A stretch of 12,246 nucleotides of DNA from Firmicutes bacterium UBA5388 (GTDB lineage: Bacteria; Bacillota; UBA4882; UBA10575), in NCBI GenBank assembly GCA_002409975.1, contig DHOO01000060.1, positions 1 through 12,246 of the forward strand, read 5' to 3'. A model generated the notes under the pieces. The model made no database searches. It saw only the letters and a program-made list of their open reading frames with translations, and was not told the origin of the DNA. Below, in pieces: positions 1-6,120 of the stretch; position 1 is the stretch's first letter, and the number at the start of each line of letters is the position of its first letter. The position numbers were made by a program, and so were the translations under genes.

Positions 1-27
1 CAAAAGGAGGTTGACATTGACGACTAG
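1..27 (+). other. Possible C-terminal tail of an upstream gene
   Basis: Read from base 1, the first frame gives QKEVDIDD followed by a TAG stop at 25-27. A short acidic tail would fit the end of an upstream protein, and a GC-rich hairpin follows it closely. Eight codons cannot prove coding. The same bases also hold AAAGGAGG (3-10) six bases before a TTG at 17, which opens a 65-codon arginine-rich frame ending at 214. I recognise no family in that frame and prefer the tail reading. Confidence 0.2.
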
Positions 28-35
28 CTTCCAAC

Positions 36-84
36 AATCCGGCAAGGATGCTCCCCGGCGCGCTGGGCTGAAGCGCCGGATTTT
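36..84 (+). terminator. GC-rich competing hairpins, terminator or attenuator candidate
   Basis: CCGGCGC (55-61) pairs perfectly with GCGCCGG (73-79) across an 11-base loop, and a TTTT run follows at 81-84. That is a plausible intrinsic terminator for an upstream gene. AATCCGGC (36-43) pairs perfectly with GCCGGATT (75-82). The two stems share 75-79, so they exclude each other, which is the layout of an attenuator. The T-run is short, so termination strength is uncertain. I see no T-box TGGNACCGCG motif. Confidence 0.4.
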
Positions 85-129
85 GGGATCTACAGTCGCA
101 AAGGCTTTCATTTCGCGACGAGCGACCAA

Positions 130-179
130 TCTCACTTTTCGCACACCTTCTTTTTATAGATTGAATACGAAATGTGAGA
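130..179 (+). other. 12-bp hairpin in the aroF leader
   Basis: Bases 130-141 pair with 168-179 in a 12-bp stem with one T-T mismatch and a 26-base loop. The stem is flanked by direct copies of GCGACGAG at 115-122 and 183-190. A smaller hairpin lies just upstream (GTCGCAAA 95-102 with 111-119, one bulged C). This could be a structured 5' leader of the aro operon or part of a dispersed intergenic repeat. A weak TATAGA box (155-160) lies in the loop, but no convincing -35 box goes with it. Confidence 0.45.
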
Positions 180-192
180 CCAGCGACGAGTA

Positions 193-214
193 TCGAGAAG
201 TATTTTCTAAGTAG
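193..214 (+). repeat. Left copy of a 22-bp repeat
   Basis: This 22-bp stretch ends in GTATTTTCTAAGTAG and matches 12217-12238 at 21 of 22 positions in the same orientation. The flanking bases diverge at once on the 3' side and are only partly similar on the 5' side. A near-exact match of this length close to both window edges points to a dispersed intergenic repeat rather than chance. Confidence 0.6.
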
Positions 215-235
215 AATGGTAGAAAGGTAGAAAGG
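212..235 (+). repeat. Three tandem 8-bp units carrying the aroF ribosome binding site
   Basis: TAGAATGG, TAGAAAGG and TAGAAAGG stand head to tail at 212-219, 220-227 and 228-235. The last unit supplies AAAGGA (231-236), ten bases before the aroF ATG at 247. The middle unit supplies an AAAGG nine bases before an out-of-frame ATG at 237. Such a repeat could change in copy number by slippage and move the binding site. Confidence 0.55.
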
Positions 236-246
236 AATGAGTACGG

Positions 247-1260
247 ATGATTATTATCATGTCACGATTAGCCCGTGAAGAACAACTAGAGAGAATACAA
301 AGAAGGCTAAAGGAATTAGGTTTTGGGATCCATCTTTCCCGGGGTGTGGAAAGGACAATTATTGGGGCTCTAGGTGAAAAAACTCTAGATATCATGCATT
401 CAATTGAAGCAATGGATGGGGTGGAAAAGGTTGTTCCGGTTTTAAAACCCTTCAAACTCTCCAGTAGGGATTTTAAGCCGGAGGCGACTATAGTCTCTGT
501 GGGAAAGGCTGATTTTGGTAGTAAGGAAGTTGTTATTATTGCTGGTCCCTGTGCTATTGAGGATAAGGAACAGCTATTATCTACCGCTAAACTAGTAAAG
601 GCAACCGGCGCTAAACTTTTACGCGGGGGAGCTTTTAAACCACGCACTTCCCCCTATTCTTTTCAAGGATTAAAAGAGGATGGGTTAAAGCTGGTTCAAG
701 AAGTTGCTAGTGAAACTGGGTTGCCTGTGATCTCGGAAGTTGTTTCCCCCCACGAAGTGGAACTGGTTGCTCGTTATGCGCAGATGTTGCAGATCGGCGC
801 TAGAAACATGCAAAATTTCCCGCTGCTGCAGGAAGTAGGTAAAACAAAAGTGCCCGTATTGTTAAAGAGAGGGATTGCCGCTACTATTGAGGAATGGTTG
901 ATGGCGGCAGAATACATTATTAAGGAAGGTAATGACCAGGTTGTGCTCTGTGAACGCGGAATTCGAACTTTTGAGACAGCGACGAGGAATACAATGGATA
1001 TTGGAGCGCTTTCTTTAATCAAAGAATGGAGCCATTTACCGGTGATCGCTGACCCAAGTCATGCTTCAGGGCGGCGAAGCTTGGTTCTACCTTTAGCCCG
1101 GGCAGCATTGGCCGCAGGAGCTGATGGGCTAATGGTGGAGGTTCATCCTGATCCGGAAAAAGCGCTTTCTGATGGTCCTCAGTCGTTAAACTTTGAAGAA
1201 TTCAGAAATCTGATCACAGAACTGGCGCCGATTCTCCAGGCGATTGGAAAGACCTTATGA
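247..1260 (+). CDS. aroF: 3-deoxy-7-phosphoheptulonate (DAHP) synthase with N-terminal regulatory domain
   Basis: Condenses phosphoenolpyruvate and erythrose 4-phosphate into DAHP, the first cytosolic step of aromatic amino acid synthesis. The 337 residues match the Thermotoga-type enzyme in length and layout: a ferredoxin-like regulatory domain at about 1-66, then a (beta/alpha)8 barrel. Visible barrel motifs are GPCAIED (100-106), RGGAFKPRTSPYSFQG (126-141), KRG (207-209), CERGIRTFE (235-243) and ADPSHASGRR (268-277). C102, H272, E298 and D309 sit where this family binds its metal. The N-terminal domain predicts feedback inhibition by tyrosine or phenylalanine, which is family knowledge. 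ATG 247 is chosen because AAAGGA lies ten bases upstream; ATG 259 would be too far from it. It is the first gene of an operon and overlaps tyrA by four bases. Confidence 0.96.
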   Translation: MIIIMSRLAREEQLERIQRRLKELGFGIHLSRGVERTIIGALGEKTLDIMHSIEAMDGVEKVVPVLKPFKLSSRDFKPEATIVSVGKADFGSKEVVIIAGPCAIEDKEQLLSTAKLVKATGAKLLRGGAFKPRTSPYSFQGLKEDGLKLVQEVASETGLPVISEVVSPHEVELVARYAQMLQIGARNMQNFPLLQEVGKTKVPVLLKRGIAATIEEWLMAAEYIIKEGNDQVVLCERGIRTFETATRNTMDIGALSLIKEWSHLPVIADPSHASGRRSLVLPLARAALAAGADGLMVEVHPDPEKALSDGPQSLNFEEFRNLITELAPILQAIGKTL

Positions 1261-2363
1261 GGATGGAACGGATTAGTATTATTGGTTTGGGATTGATCGG
1301 TGGTTCATTGGGGATGGCGCTCTGTCGGACTAATCAGGTTTGGGTATGGGGTTATGATCTTTCTGACCAGGCTTGTGTGGAAGCTTTAGAAAGAAAAGCA
1401 GTTCACGAGGTCGCTTCTGATTTTCAAACCGCGATTAGTGAGGCGGATTTGGTTATTCTTGCTGTTCCGGTAGAGAAAATCAAGGAAGTGATTAAGGAGA
1501 GTTCTTCCTTTTTTAGGTCAGGCGCCATTATTACGGATGTGGCCAGTACTAAGGGACGATTAGCCCGTATCATTCCTCCTCTACTTCCGCGGGGTGTCTA
1601 TTATGTTGGGGGACACCCGATGACTGGCGCTGAACGATCTGGAATTTTTGCCGCTGATCCCTTTCTTTTTCAGAATGCAGTTTATCTGTTAACTCCGGAA
1701 GAAAATATTCCGCGCCAGATAGTTGATAAATTATGTCATCTAATCACCATGGTCGGAGGACTTCCTCTCTTGCTGAAACCAGAAGAACATGATCTGATGG
1801 TCGCGGTCGTTAGTCATTTACCCCATTTGCTGGCGGCAGCGTTAGTAAATGTTGCTGCTCGCTTTAATCAAGAGTACCCGGGAACCCTTTCTTTAGCGGC
1901 AGGAGGATTTCATGATACTACTAGAGTAGCAATGGGCTCTCCATCTTTATGGCGGGAAATTTTTAACTCCAATCGAACTTCTCTGCTTAAAGTAATTAAA
2001 GAATTTACTGAGGAACTACAGGGATTTTGCTCTCAGTTATCTGCTAAAGAAATGGAGCTGGTTGAGAAAAGGTTAAACCAGGCGGCGGTGGTTAGATCCG
2101 AACTTCCTGCTAAAAACAAGGGGTTTCTTACTCTTCTTTATGAATTGGTAGTAGTAATCGAGGATCGACCGGGAACTATTGCTGAGGTTACCGGTATTTT
2201 AAAGGATTTAAATATTAAGGATATTGAGATTTTGAGGGTAAGAGAAGGTGAAGGGGGTACCTTAAGGTTGGCTTTTGACGATGAACAAACATTAGGGCAG
2301 GCGGTATCGTTGCTCAGAGCACGAGACTTTACTGTGCGGGTGAGGGGGAAGGAACGAGGATGA
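1257..2363 (+). CDS. tyrA: Prephenate dehydrogenase with C-terminal ACT domain
   Basis: Oxidatively decarboxylates prephenate to 4-hydroxyphenylpyruvate, committing flux to tyrosine. The 368 residues begin with a Rossmann nucleotide-binding fold, GLGLIGGSLG at 10-19. D34 at the end of the second strand favours NAD over NADP. The prephenate site motif GGHPMTGAE (118-126) carries the expected catalytic H120. A helical dehydrogenase domain follows with HLPH (187-190) and FHDTTR (218-223). An ACT domain covers about 293-364 (EDRPGT at 302-307) and suggests allosteric control by an aromatic amino acid. The start overlaps the aroF stop as ATGA, which suggests translational coupling. A second ATG six bases later (1263) is possible. 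Chorismate mutase is not fused to it. Confidence 0.95.
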   Translation: MRMERISIIGLGLIGGSLGMALCRTNQVWVWGYDLSDQACVEALERKAVHEVASDFQTAISEADLVILAVPVEKIKEVIKESSSFFRSGAIITDVASTKGRLARIIPPLLPRGVYYVGGHPMTGAERSGIFAADPFLFQNAVYLLTPEENIPRQIVDKLCHLITMVGGLPLLLKPEEHDLMVAVVSHLPHLLAAALVNVAARFNQEYPGTLSLAAGGFHDTTRVAMGSPSLWREIFNSNRTSLLKVIKEFTEELQGFCSQLSAKEMELVEKRLNQAAVVRSELPAKNKGFLTLLYELVVVIEDRPGTIAEVTGILKDLNIKDIEILRVREGEGGTLRLAFDDEQTLGQAVSLLRARDFTVRVRGKERG

Positions 2364-3652
2364 AGGTCTATGTCGGTCCTGCTTCTAGTTTACAAGGGGA
2401 AGTGCGGGCTCCTTCTTCTAAGAATTATACCTCTAGATATTTATGGGTTTCCGCTTTAACAGAAGGCCAATCTATAGTCTATTTTCCAGCGCAAAATGAT
2501 GATGCTCTAGCCCTTCTTTCTTGTTGCCGGCGCTTGGGAGCGAAGATGAGTGGGGAGCAGGATCTGATTAGAATTAAAGGGTTTGGGCAAAAACCTCTTG
2601 TTCCAGGTACTTTGGACCCTGGAAACGGTGGTCTGATCCTTCGTTTTCTCTTAGCGATTGGTTTATTTTTACCAGAAGTAAAGTTTGTTACCAAGCACTT
2701 AGATTCTTTGGGGAAAAGACCGCAGGGGGACCTGTTAAAAGCCCTTCGTGATCTGGGCGCTGAGGTAGAGGATGTTGATGGTCACTTGCCAATTACGATC
2801 AGGGGCGCCCGGCCTCTTAAGCGAAGAGATGTTACGCTTTCGGGTCTGGTTAGCTCCCAGTTTGCGACGGCATTATTGATGGTGGCGCCGCTGTTAGGAG
2901 GGCTGTCGCTAACAATTACCGATCAGTTATCTTCCAGGCCACCGCTAGCTACTACTTTGCAGGTGATGAGGGAGGCAGGGGTCAAAACAAAGGTGGATTG
3001 GCCTAACTTATCTTTTGAAGTCCCCGGTGGGCAATATCAGCCGGGTGAATACCGAGTTCCCGGGGATTATCCGGCAGCTTCCGCTCTCTTGGCCGCCGCC
3101 GCGCTTTTACCCTCGGAGGTTACTCTCTCTAATCTCTACCCTGATGACCAACAAGGGGAGAAGAAAATTATTCCTTATCTCCAACAGCTGGGAGCAAAGC
3201 TTGTTACCGAAGGTAACCAGCTGAAGATCATAGGGGGTGATCCGCTGACGGCTGTTGATTTTTATGGAGACCAGGCGATTGACGCCGTACTTTCCATGGC
3301 TGCTATCGCTTGTTATGCTAAGGGAGTGACCAGATTTTTGCGAGTAGGAAATCTGCGTTGGAAGGAATCCGACCGCATTAGAGACTTTGCTAGAGAATTA
3401 AAGAAAATTGGTGTTGAAATCGAAGCGTTTAATGATCATTTTATGATTAAGGGTAACCCTGGAGGTTATGAGGGTGGGGTGGAGATTGATACCTATCAAG
3501 ACCATAGAATGGTCATGACTTTTTCGGTATTAGCTTTACGTACCCGCAAGGGTTTAATGATTAAAGACGCCGAACATGTTAGCAAGTCTTATCCTACTTT
3601 TTTTTCAGATCTGGCCTCTCTGGGCGCAACTGTTAAGGTAATTGCATCTTAA
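2360..3652 (+). CDS. aroA: 3-phosphoshikimate 1-carboxyvinyltransferase (EPSP synthase), divergent
   Basis: Transfers the enolpyruvyl group of phosphoenolpyruvate to shikimate 3-phosphate. The 430 residues match the family length of two inverse-barrel domains. Conserved features by eye against E. coli AroA are K21, R26, N89, G91, KRP (119-121), SSQF (165-168), D308, N331, WKESDR (334-339), DHRM (381-384) and SKSYP (408-412). Oddities are N22 where E. coli has S23, L92 for T97, F96 for P101 and P195 for Y200. These touch the shikimate-phosphate and glyphosate regions. KESDR and DHRM argue against the related MurA. The ATG overlaps the tyrA stop as ATGA, with GGAACGAGG just upstream. It is the last gene of the aro operon. 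Confidence 0.93.
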   Translation: MKVYVGPASSLQGEVRAPSSKNYTSRYLWVSALTEGQSIVYFPAQNDDALALLSCCRRLGAKMSGEQDLIRIKGFGQKPLVPGTLDPGNGGLILRFLLAIGLFLPEVKFVTKHLDSLGKRPQGDLLKALRDLGAEVEDVDGHLPITIRGARPLKRRDVTLSGLVSSQFATALLMVAPLLGGLSLTITDQLSSRPPLATTLQVMREAGVKTKVDWPNLSFEVPGGQYQPGEYRVPGDYPAASALLAAAALLPSEVTLSNLYPDDQQGEKKIIPYLQQLGAKLVTEGNQLKIIGGDPLTAVDFYGDQAIDAVLSMAAIACYAKGVTRFLRVGNLRWKESDRIRDFARELKKIGVEIEAFNDHFMIKGNPGGYEGGVEIDTYQDHRMVMTFSVLALRTRKGLMIKDAEHVSKSYPTFFSDLASLGATVKVIAS

Positions 3653-3659
3653 ATAAATA

Positions 3660-3723
3660 GTCGTTCATCTGGCTACCAGTTATCCTCCATGAAGTTATAA
3701 AAATCAAAGCCAGATGAAACGAC
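3660..3723 (+). other. 64-nt hairpin between aroA and the PHP gene
   Basis: The left arm 3660-3674 pairs with 3708-3723 through 15 base pairs with one bulged A, around a 33-base loop. The arms carry CATCTGGCT and AGCCAGATG. No T-run follows, so it is not a standard intrinsic terminator. It could protect the 3' end of the aro mRNA, be a small RNA, or be a short inverted-repeat element. The loop contains TCCTCC. Downstream, TATATT at 3752-3757 may be a weak -10 box for the PHP gene. Confidence 0.55.
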
Positions 3724-3775
3724 AAGCATCGAAGGCATTCTTTAAATAGGCTATATTTTTGAGGGAGAATCGTTG

Positions 3776-4588
3776 ATGACATATGATCTTCATACGCATA
3801 GTATTTATTCTGACGGTCTGTTAACCCCAAGACAACTAGTGAAAAAAGCTAAAGCAATAGGACTCACTGGGATTGCTCTTACTGATCATGACACCGTAGA
3901 TGGTTTGCCTGAATTTATGCAGGCTGGAAAAGATTTTGGTGTGTTTAGTATACCTGGAGTGGAGCTTTCTACAGAGTATCAAGGGCTTGAGTGTCATCTC
4001 CTTGGCTATCAGATTGATTATCACCATCCTGGTTTACTTTCTCGCTTAAGTCAGGTTATTTTCTCTCGAAAAGTTAGAGCTGAGCGGATCTTAGAGCTTT
4101 TAGAGAAACATGGGCTTAAGCTTTCCTGGAATGAAGTGGTTAAGGATGCTCCCGGTGATTTTGTGGGGCGATATCAAATCTACCGAGCGTTGAAAGAAAA
4201 AAAGTTGATTGATGATGATTTGGGAAAAAAAGCTTTTGATTATTACCTTGGCTCCCAAGGAGTAGCTTATGTGCCCCATCGTGAGTTATCATCAATAGAA
4301 GCTATAAACCTTATAAAAGCCGCTGGAGGAGTATCAGTGTTGGCTCATCCGGGCCGCTCACTTGATCATAATTTAATTAAAACTTTAGCTTTGAAAGGTT
4401 TAGCGGGGATTGAAGCTTTTCATCCGAGTCATACCCCGGAGATGGCGAGGGAATACACCACTCTTGCCAAACAATTAGATTTATTTGTCACGGCGGGTTC
4501 AGATTTTCATGGGATTCCGGGGGAAAGGGAACTGGGTTCCATTCATATAGATAAGGAAGCGATTAAAAAGATTCTTTCAGGATTATGA
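3776..4588 (+). CDS. PHP-domain metal-dependent phosphoesterase (TrpH/YciV-like)
   Basis: A cytosolic metal-dependent phosphoesterase of the PHP superfamily. Relatives of the YciV/TrpH group hydrolyse nucleoside 3',5'-bisphosphates or short RNA 5' ends, but the substrate here is inferred only from family. All metal-site motifs are visible in the 270 residues: DLHTHS (4-9), D13, LTDHDT (35-40), GVELS (61-65), H74, LAHPGR (189-194) and GSDFHG (241-246). ATG 3776 is chosen because GAGGGAG (3761-3767) lies eight bases upstream; a TTG directly before it (3773) is a less likely start. It lies 123 bases after aroA, beyond a hairpin, so it may have its own promoter. A link to aromatic synthesis is not shown. 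Confidence 0.88.
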   Translation: MTYDLHTHSIYSDGLLTPRQLVKKAKAIGLTGIALTDHDTVDGLPEFMQAGKDFGVFSIPGVELSTEYQGLECHLLGYQIDYHHPGLLSRLSQVIFSRKVRAERILELLEKHGLKLSWNEVVKDAPGDFVGRYQIYRALKEKKLIDDDLGKKAFDYYLGSQGVAYVPHRELSSIEAINLIKAAGGVSVLAHPGRSLDHNLIKTLALKGLAGIEAFHPSHTPEMAREYTTLAKQLDLFVTAGSDFHGIPGERELGSIHIDKEAIKKILSGL

Positions 4589-4650
4589 TGATTTGCTTAC
4601 CAAAAGCGGGATTTGTCCATATCTTAAGACCATGTTTCTTCTTCCGTTTT

Positions 4651-4692
4651 GTTTAAAAGTTGCAAAAGACTTAAATTGAATTAAACCTTTTT
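4651..4692 (+). terminator. Weak AT-rich terminator after the PHP gene
   Basis: GTTTAA (4651-4656) pairs with TTAAAC (4681-4686), with an inner AAGT/ACTT stem (4657-4660 with 4669-4672), and CTTTTTCTT follows. The stem is AT-rich and asymmetric, so it is only a candidate. The rest of 4589-4773 shows no gene I can support. Confidence 0.3.
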
Positions 4693-4773
4693 CTTATCAT
4701 CACAAAATATCAATTAGAAAAGAAAGTAGAGTTTTTGTCCAAGTAAATAGCTAAAAGAAAACTAGGGGTTAAA

Positions 4774-4803
4774 GCATACTTAATATCTTTATTGGTAATA
4801 ATG
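4774..4803 (+). promoter_or_regulatory. Sigma-F-type forespore promoter candidate
   Basis: GCATA at 4774-4778 and GGTAATAATG at 4794-4803 fit, as I recall them, the Bacillus sigma-F patterns GYATA and GGNRANAHTR at every position. The 15-base gap is close to the usual 15-16. Transcription would start near 4810, about 25 bases before the small gene's TTG start, which is a sensible leader. No comparable TTGACA/TATAAT pair lies in this stretch. Confidence 0.45.
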
Positions 4804-4834
4804 ATTAAGCATTGTTGAATTAAGGGGGATTATC

Positions 4835-4984
4835 TTGAAAACAAAAGACAAAACTAGTTGGCGCCAGATTATTTCTTGGGTCTTAAGAGAGACCATTACT
4901 CCAGAAGAAGGAATCTTTCTTTTTTATCAAGAAGTAAAGAGTTATTTATTAGCGCTTAAAAGAAAAGAATATTCTTTGCGCTAA
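4835..4984 (+). CDS. Unrecognised 49-residue protein
   Basis: I do not recognise this family. A TTG start at 4835 lies five bases after AAGGGGGA (4822-4829), a strong ribosome binding site, and the frame runs 49 codons to TAA at 4982-4984. The protein is basic at both ends (KTKDK near the start, LKRKEYSLR at the end). Between them it has a tryptophan-containing helix-like part (SWRQIISWVLRET, 8-20) and an amphipathic second half (TPEEGIFLFYQEVKSYLLALKRK, two pieces joined at about 32). No signal peptide, membrane segment or cysteine is seen. It sits between a PHP gene and a tRNA operon, behind a sigma-F-like promoter, so a role in the developing spore is an inference. Low-complexity chance is possible but the binding site argues for a real gene. 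Confidence 0.6.
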   Translation: MKTKDKTSWRQIISWVLRETITPEEGIFLFYQEVKSYLLALKRKEYSLR

Positions 4985-4989
4985 AACCC

Positions 4990-5018
4990 TTTACATTTTC
5001 CTCAGAATAGGTTATAAT
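4990..5018 (+). promoter_or_regulatory. Sigma-A promoter of the tRNA operon
   Basis: TTTACA (4990-4995) and TATAAT (5013-5018) are separated by exactly 17 bases. The predicted transcription start lies about 10-12 bases before the mature 5' end of tRNA-Val, leaving a short leader for RNase P to remove. It begins six bases after the stop of the small upstream gene. Confidence 0.88.
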
Positions 5019-5036
5019 AAATTTTGCATTGTTCAG

Positions 5037-5112
5037 GGGCGAATAGCTCAGCTGGGAGAGCACTTGCCTTACAAGCAAGGGGTCACAGGTTCGAGCCCTG
5101 TTTCGCCCACCA
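5037..5112 (+). tRNA. tRNA-Val (anticodon TAC)
   Basis: A full cloverleaf is visible. The acceptor GGGCGAA (5037-5043) pairs with TTCGCCC (5102-5108). The D stem is GCTC/GAGC, and the anticodon stem CTTGC/GCAAG encloses the loop CTTACAA with anticodon TAC at 5070-5072. The T arm is ACAGG-TTCGAGC-CCTGT. The discriminator A and CCA (5110-5112) are encoded. It reads GUA and related valine codons and is cotranscribed with tRNA-Asp. Confidence 0.97.
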
Positions 5113-5115
5113 TTT

Positions 5116-5192
5116 GGAGCTGTAGTGTAGTCGGCTAACATGCCAGCCTGTCACGCTGGAGATCGCGGGTTCGAGCCCCGTCAGCTCCGCCA
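5116..5192 (+). tRNA. tRNA-Asp (anticodon GTC)
   Basis: The acceptor GGAGCTG (5116-5122) pairs with CAGCTCC (5182-5188). The anticodon stem CCAGC/GCTGG encloses CTGTCAC with anticodon GTC at 5150-5152. The T loop TTCGAGC is standard. The discriminator is G, and CCA is encoded (5190-5192). Only three bases separate it from tRNA-Val, so the two are processed from one transcript that ends at the terminator just downstream. Confidence 0.97.
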
Positions 5193-5200
5193 GATGTCAT

Positions 5201-5224
5201 CCGCTCAAGAAGAGCGGTTTTTTT
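5201..5224 (+). terminator. Intrinsic terminator of the tRNA operon
   Basis: CCGCTC (5201-5206) and GAGCGG (5212-5217) form a 6-bp GC-rich stem with a five-base loop, followed by seven T residues (5218-5224). The last two T bases are also part of the minus-strand lytic transglycosylase stop codon. In the minus direction the hairpin has no T-run after it, so it should work one way only. Confidence 0.9.
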
Positions 5225-5948
5225 ATACTTTGGTCTCTGCCCAGCCTGCGTTCTTCAAGTCCCTACTATAGATCGCGCTAGTAGTATATTGATTATTTCT
5301 AGTAATTCTGGCATAATTTCTTTCAACCTTTTTGATATACGGGGAAGCTAGTTCCATTAATCGTTCGCGAGTTCTATTTGGTCCAGCGTTATAGCCGGCC
5401 AAGGCGAGGATGGTGTTTCCCTTAAAGCGCTTCAAAAGATATACTAAGTAATTAGCGCCGGCTTGTAAAGTATCCCGCCAATGATAAAAGTCTCCTTGTT
5501 TTAGCATCATTTTAAAGGTTCCATAACGGACCTGAATTAATCCGCGTTCGCCTATTCTTCCGACCGCATTAGGATAAAAACTTGATTCGGTTTCGGCAAT
5601 GGCGAGCAGTAAATAAGGGTTAAGTTTATTTACTCGTGCGCTATATAAAATAGCATAAGTAACTTCTGTAGCTTGTTCAGTATTGATTTTACTTCTAATC
5701 TGAATGTGATCTTTGATCTTTTGAGCTTCACTAAAAACTTCGGAAACCAGCTCAAGATTTTCGCCAATTTGGATTAATTGGGTTTCTACAGTCCCTAATC
5801 GTTGCTCTAAAGCGCTTAATTTTTTTTCGTTACTTATTATGTAATAAGTAGAGAAAAATAATAATGAGATTAACATACCCAAAATCACCGGGAAAAAAGT
5901 TAGCATTTCGATTTTAGAATTATATATATCAGGTTGCTTTTGAGTCAA
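5223..5948 (-). CDS. Membrane-anchored lytic transglycosylase (SLT domain)
   Basis: Predicted to cleave the MurNAc-GlcNAc bond of peptidoglycan outside the cell membrane. The 241 residues show a short cytosolic start, one membrane segment at about 16-38, a coiled-coil-like stretch at about 41-85 and an SLT domain at about 97-212. The motif AETESSF (118-124) carries the catalytic Glu, probably E121. GERGLIQV (133-140) and AGYNAGP (184-190) are typical SLT motifs. The TTG at 5946-5948 is chosen because GGAGG (5956-5960) lies seven bases before it. The gene stands alone, converges on the tRNA operon and has no terminator of its own that I can see. Which septation, sporulation or growth process it serves is unknown. 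Confidence 0.87.
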   Translation of the reverse strand: MTQKQPDIYNSKIEMLTFFPVILGMLISLLFFSTYYIISNEKKLSALEQRLGTVETQLIQIGENLELVSEVFSEAQKIKDHIQIRSKINTEQATEVTYAILYSARVNKLNPYLLLAIAETESSFYPNAVGRIGERGLIQVRYGTFKMMLKQGDFYHWRDTLQAGANYLVYLLKRFKGNTILALAGYNAGPNRTRERLMELASPYIKKVERNYARITRNNQYTTSAIYSRDLKNAGWAETKV

Positions 5949-5964
5949 TTCAATTCCTCCTTTT

Positions 5965-5986
5965 CCTTTCCTTAAAATTGGAAAGG
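5965..5986 (-). promoter_or_regulatory. Hairpin just upstream of the transglycosylase binding site
   Basis: In the minus-strand mRNA, CCTTTCC and GGAAAGG form a perfect 7-bp stem with an eight-base AT loop. It ends four bases before the GGAGG ribosome binding site. It could affect translation or mRNA stability. No strong promoter is clear further upstream on this strand. Confidence 0.4.
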
Positions 5987-6120
5987 GATGGCATAAAGAT
6001 AATTATTTATTGTTCAGTTTGTCTACAAAAAAGCCAATTTTTATTCCATATTAAAGTCAAACATTATCTATTGCGGTTTAAATAAAGCCTTGAGGTAATT
6101 AGGCATCACCTCATTTAGTA

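Noticed and set aside
17..214. A 65-codon frame with AAAGGAGG six bases before TTG 17
   Set aside because: The binding site is good, but the product is arginine-rich, unrecognised and overlaps three hairpins and a repeat; kept only as an alternative.
85..246. T-box or TRAP control of the aro operon
   Set aside because: No TGGNACCGCG antiterminator motif is present, and the three TAG triplets at 8-base spacing do not match the dense NAG pattern of TRAP.
247..258. Starting aroF at ATG 259
   Set aside because: The AAAGGA site would then be 22 bases away; ATG 247 has a ten-base spacing.
207..647. A 146-codon minus-strand frame opposite aroF
   Set aside because: It lies antisense to a clearly coding conserved enzyme and shows no family motif or binding site.
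3015..3224. A 69-codon frame inside aroA in another frame
   Set aside because: Shadow of the aroA coding sequence without family resemblance.
3598..3605. T8 run in aroA
   Set aside because: A single homopolymer coding Phe-Phe near the C-terminus; less notable than the paired tracts in dprA.
4956..5141. A 61-codon minus-strand open frame across tRNA-Val
   Set aside because: It is the antisense of the tRNA; its GGRNRARTCDPLLVRQ stretch is the classic false protein produced by tRNA complements.
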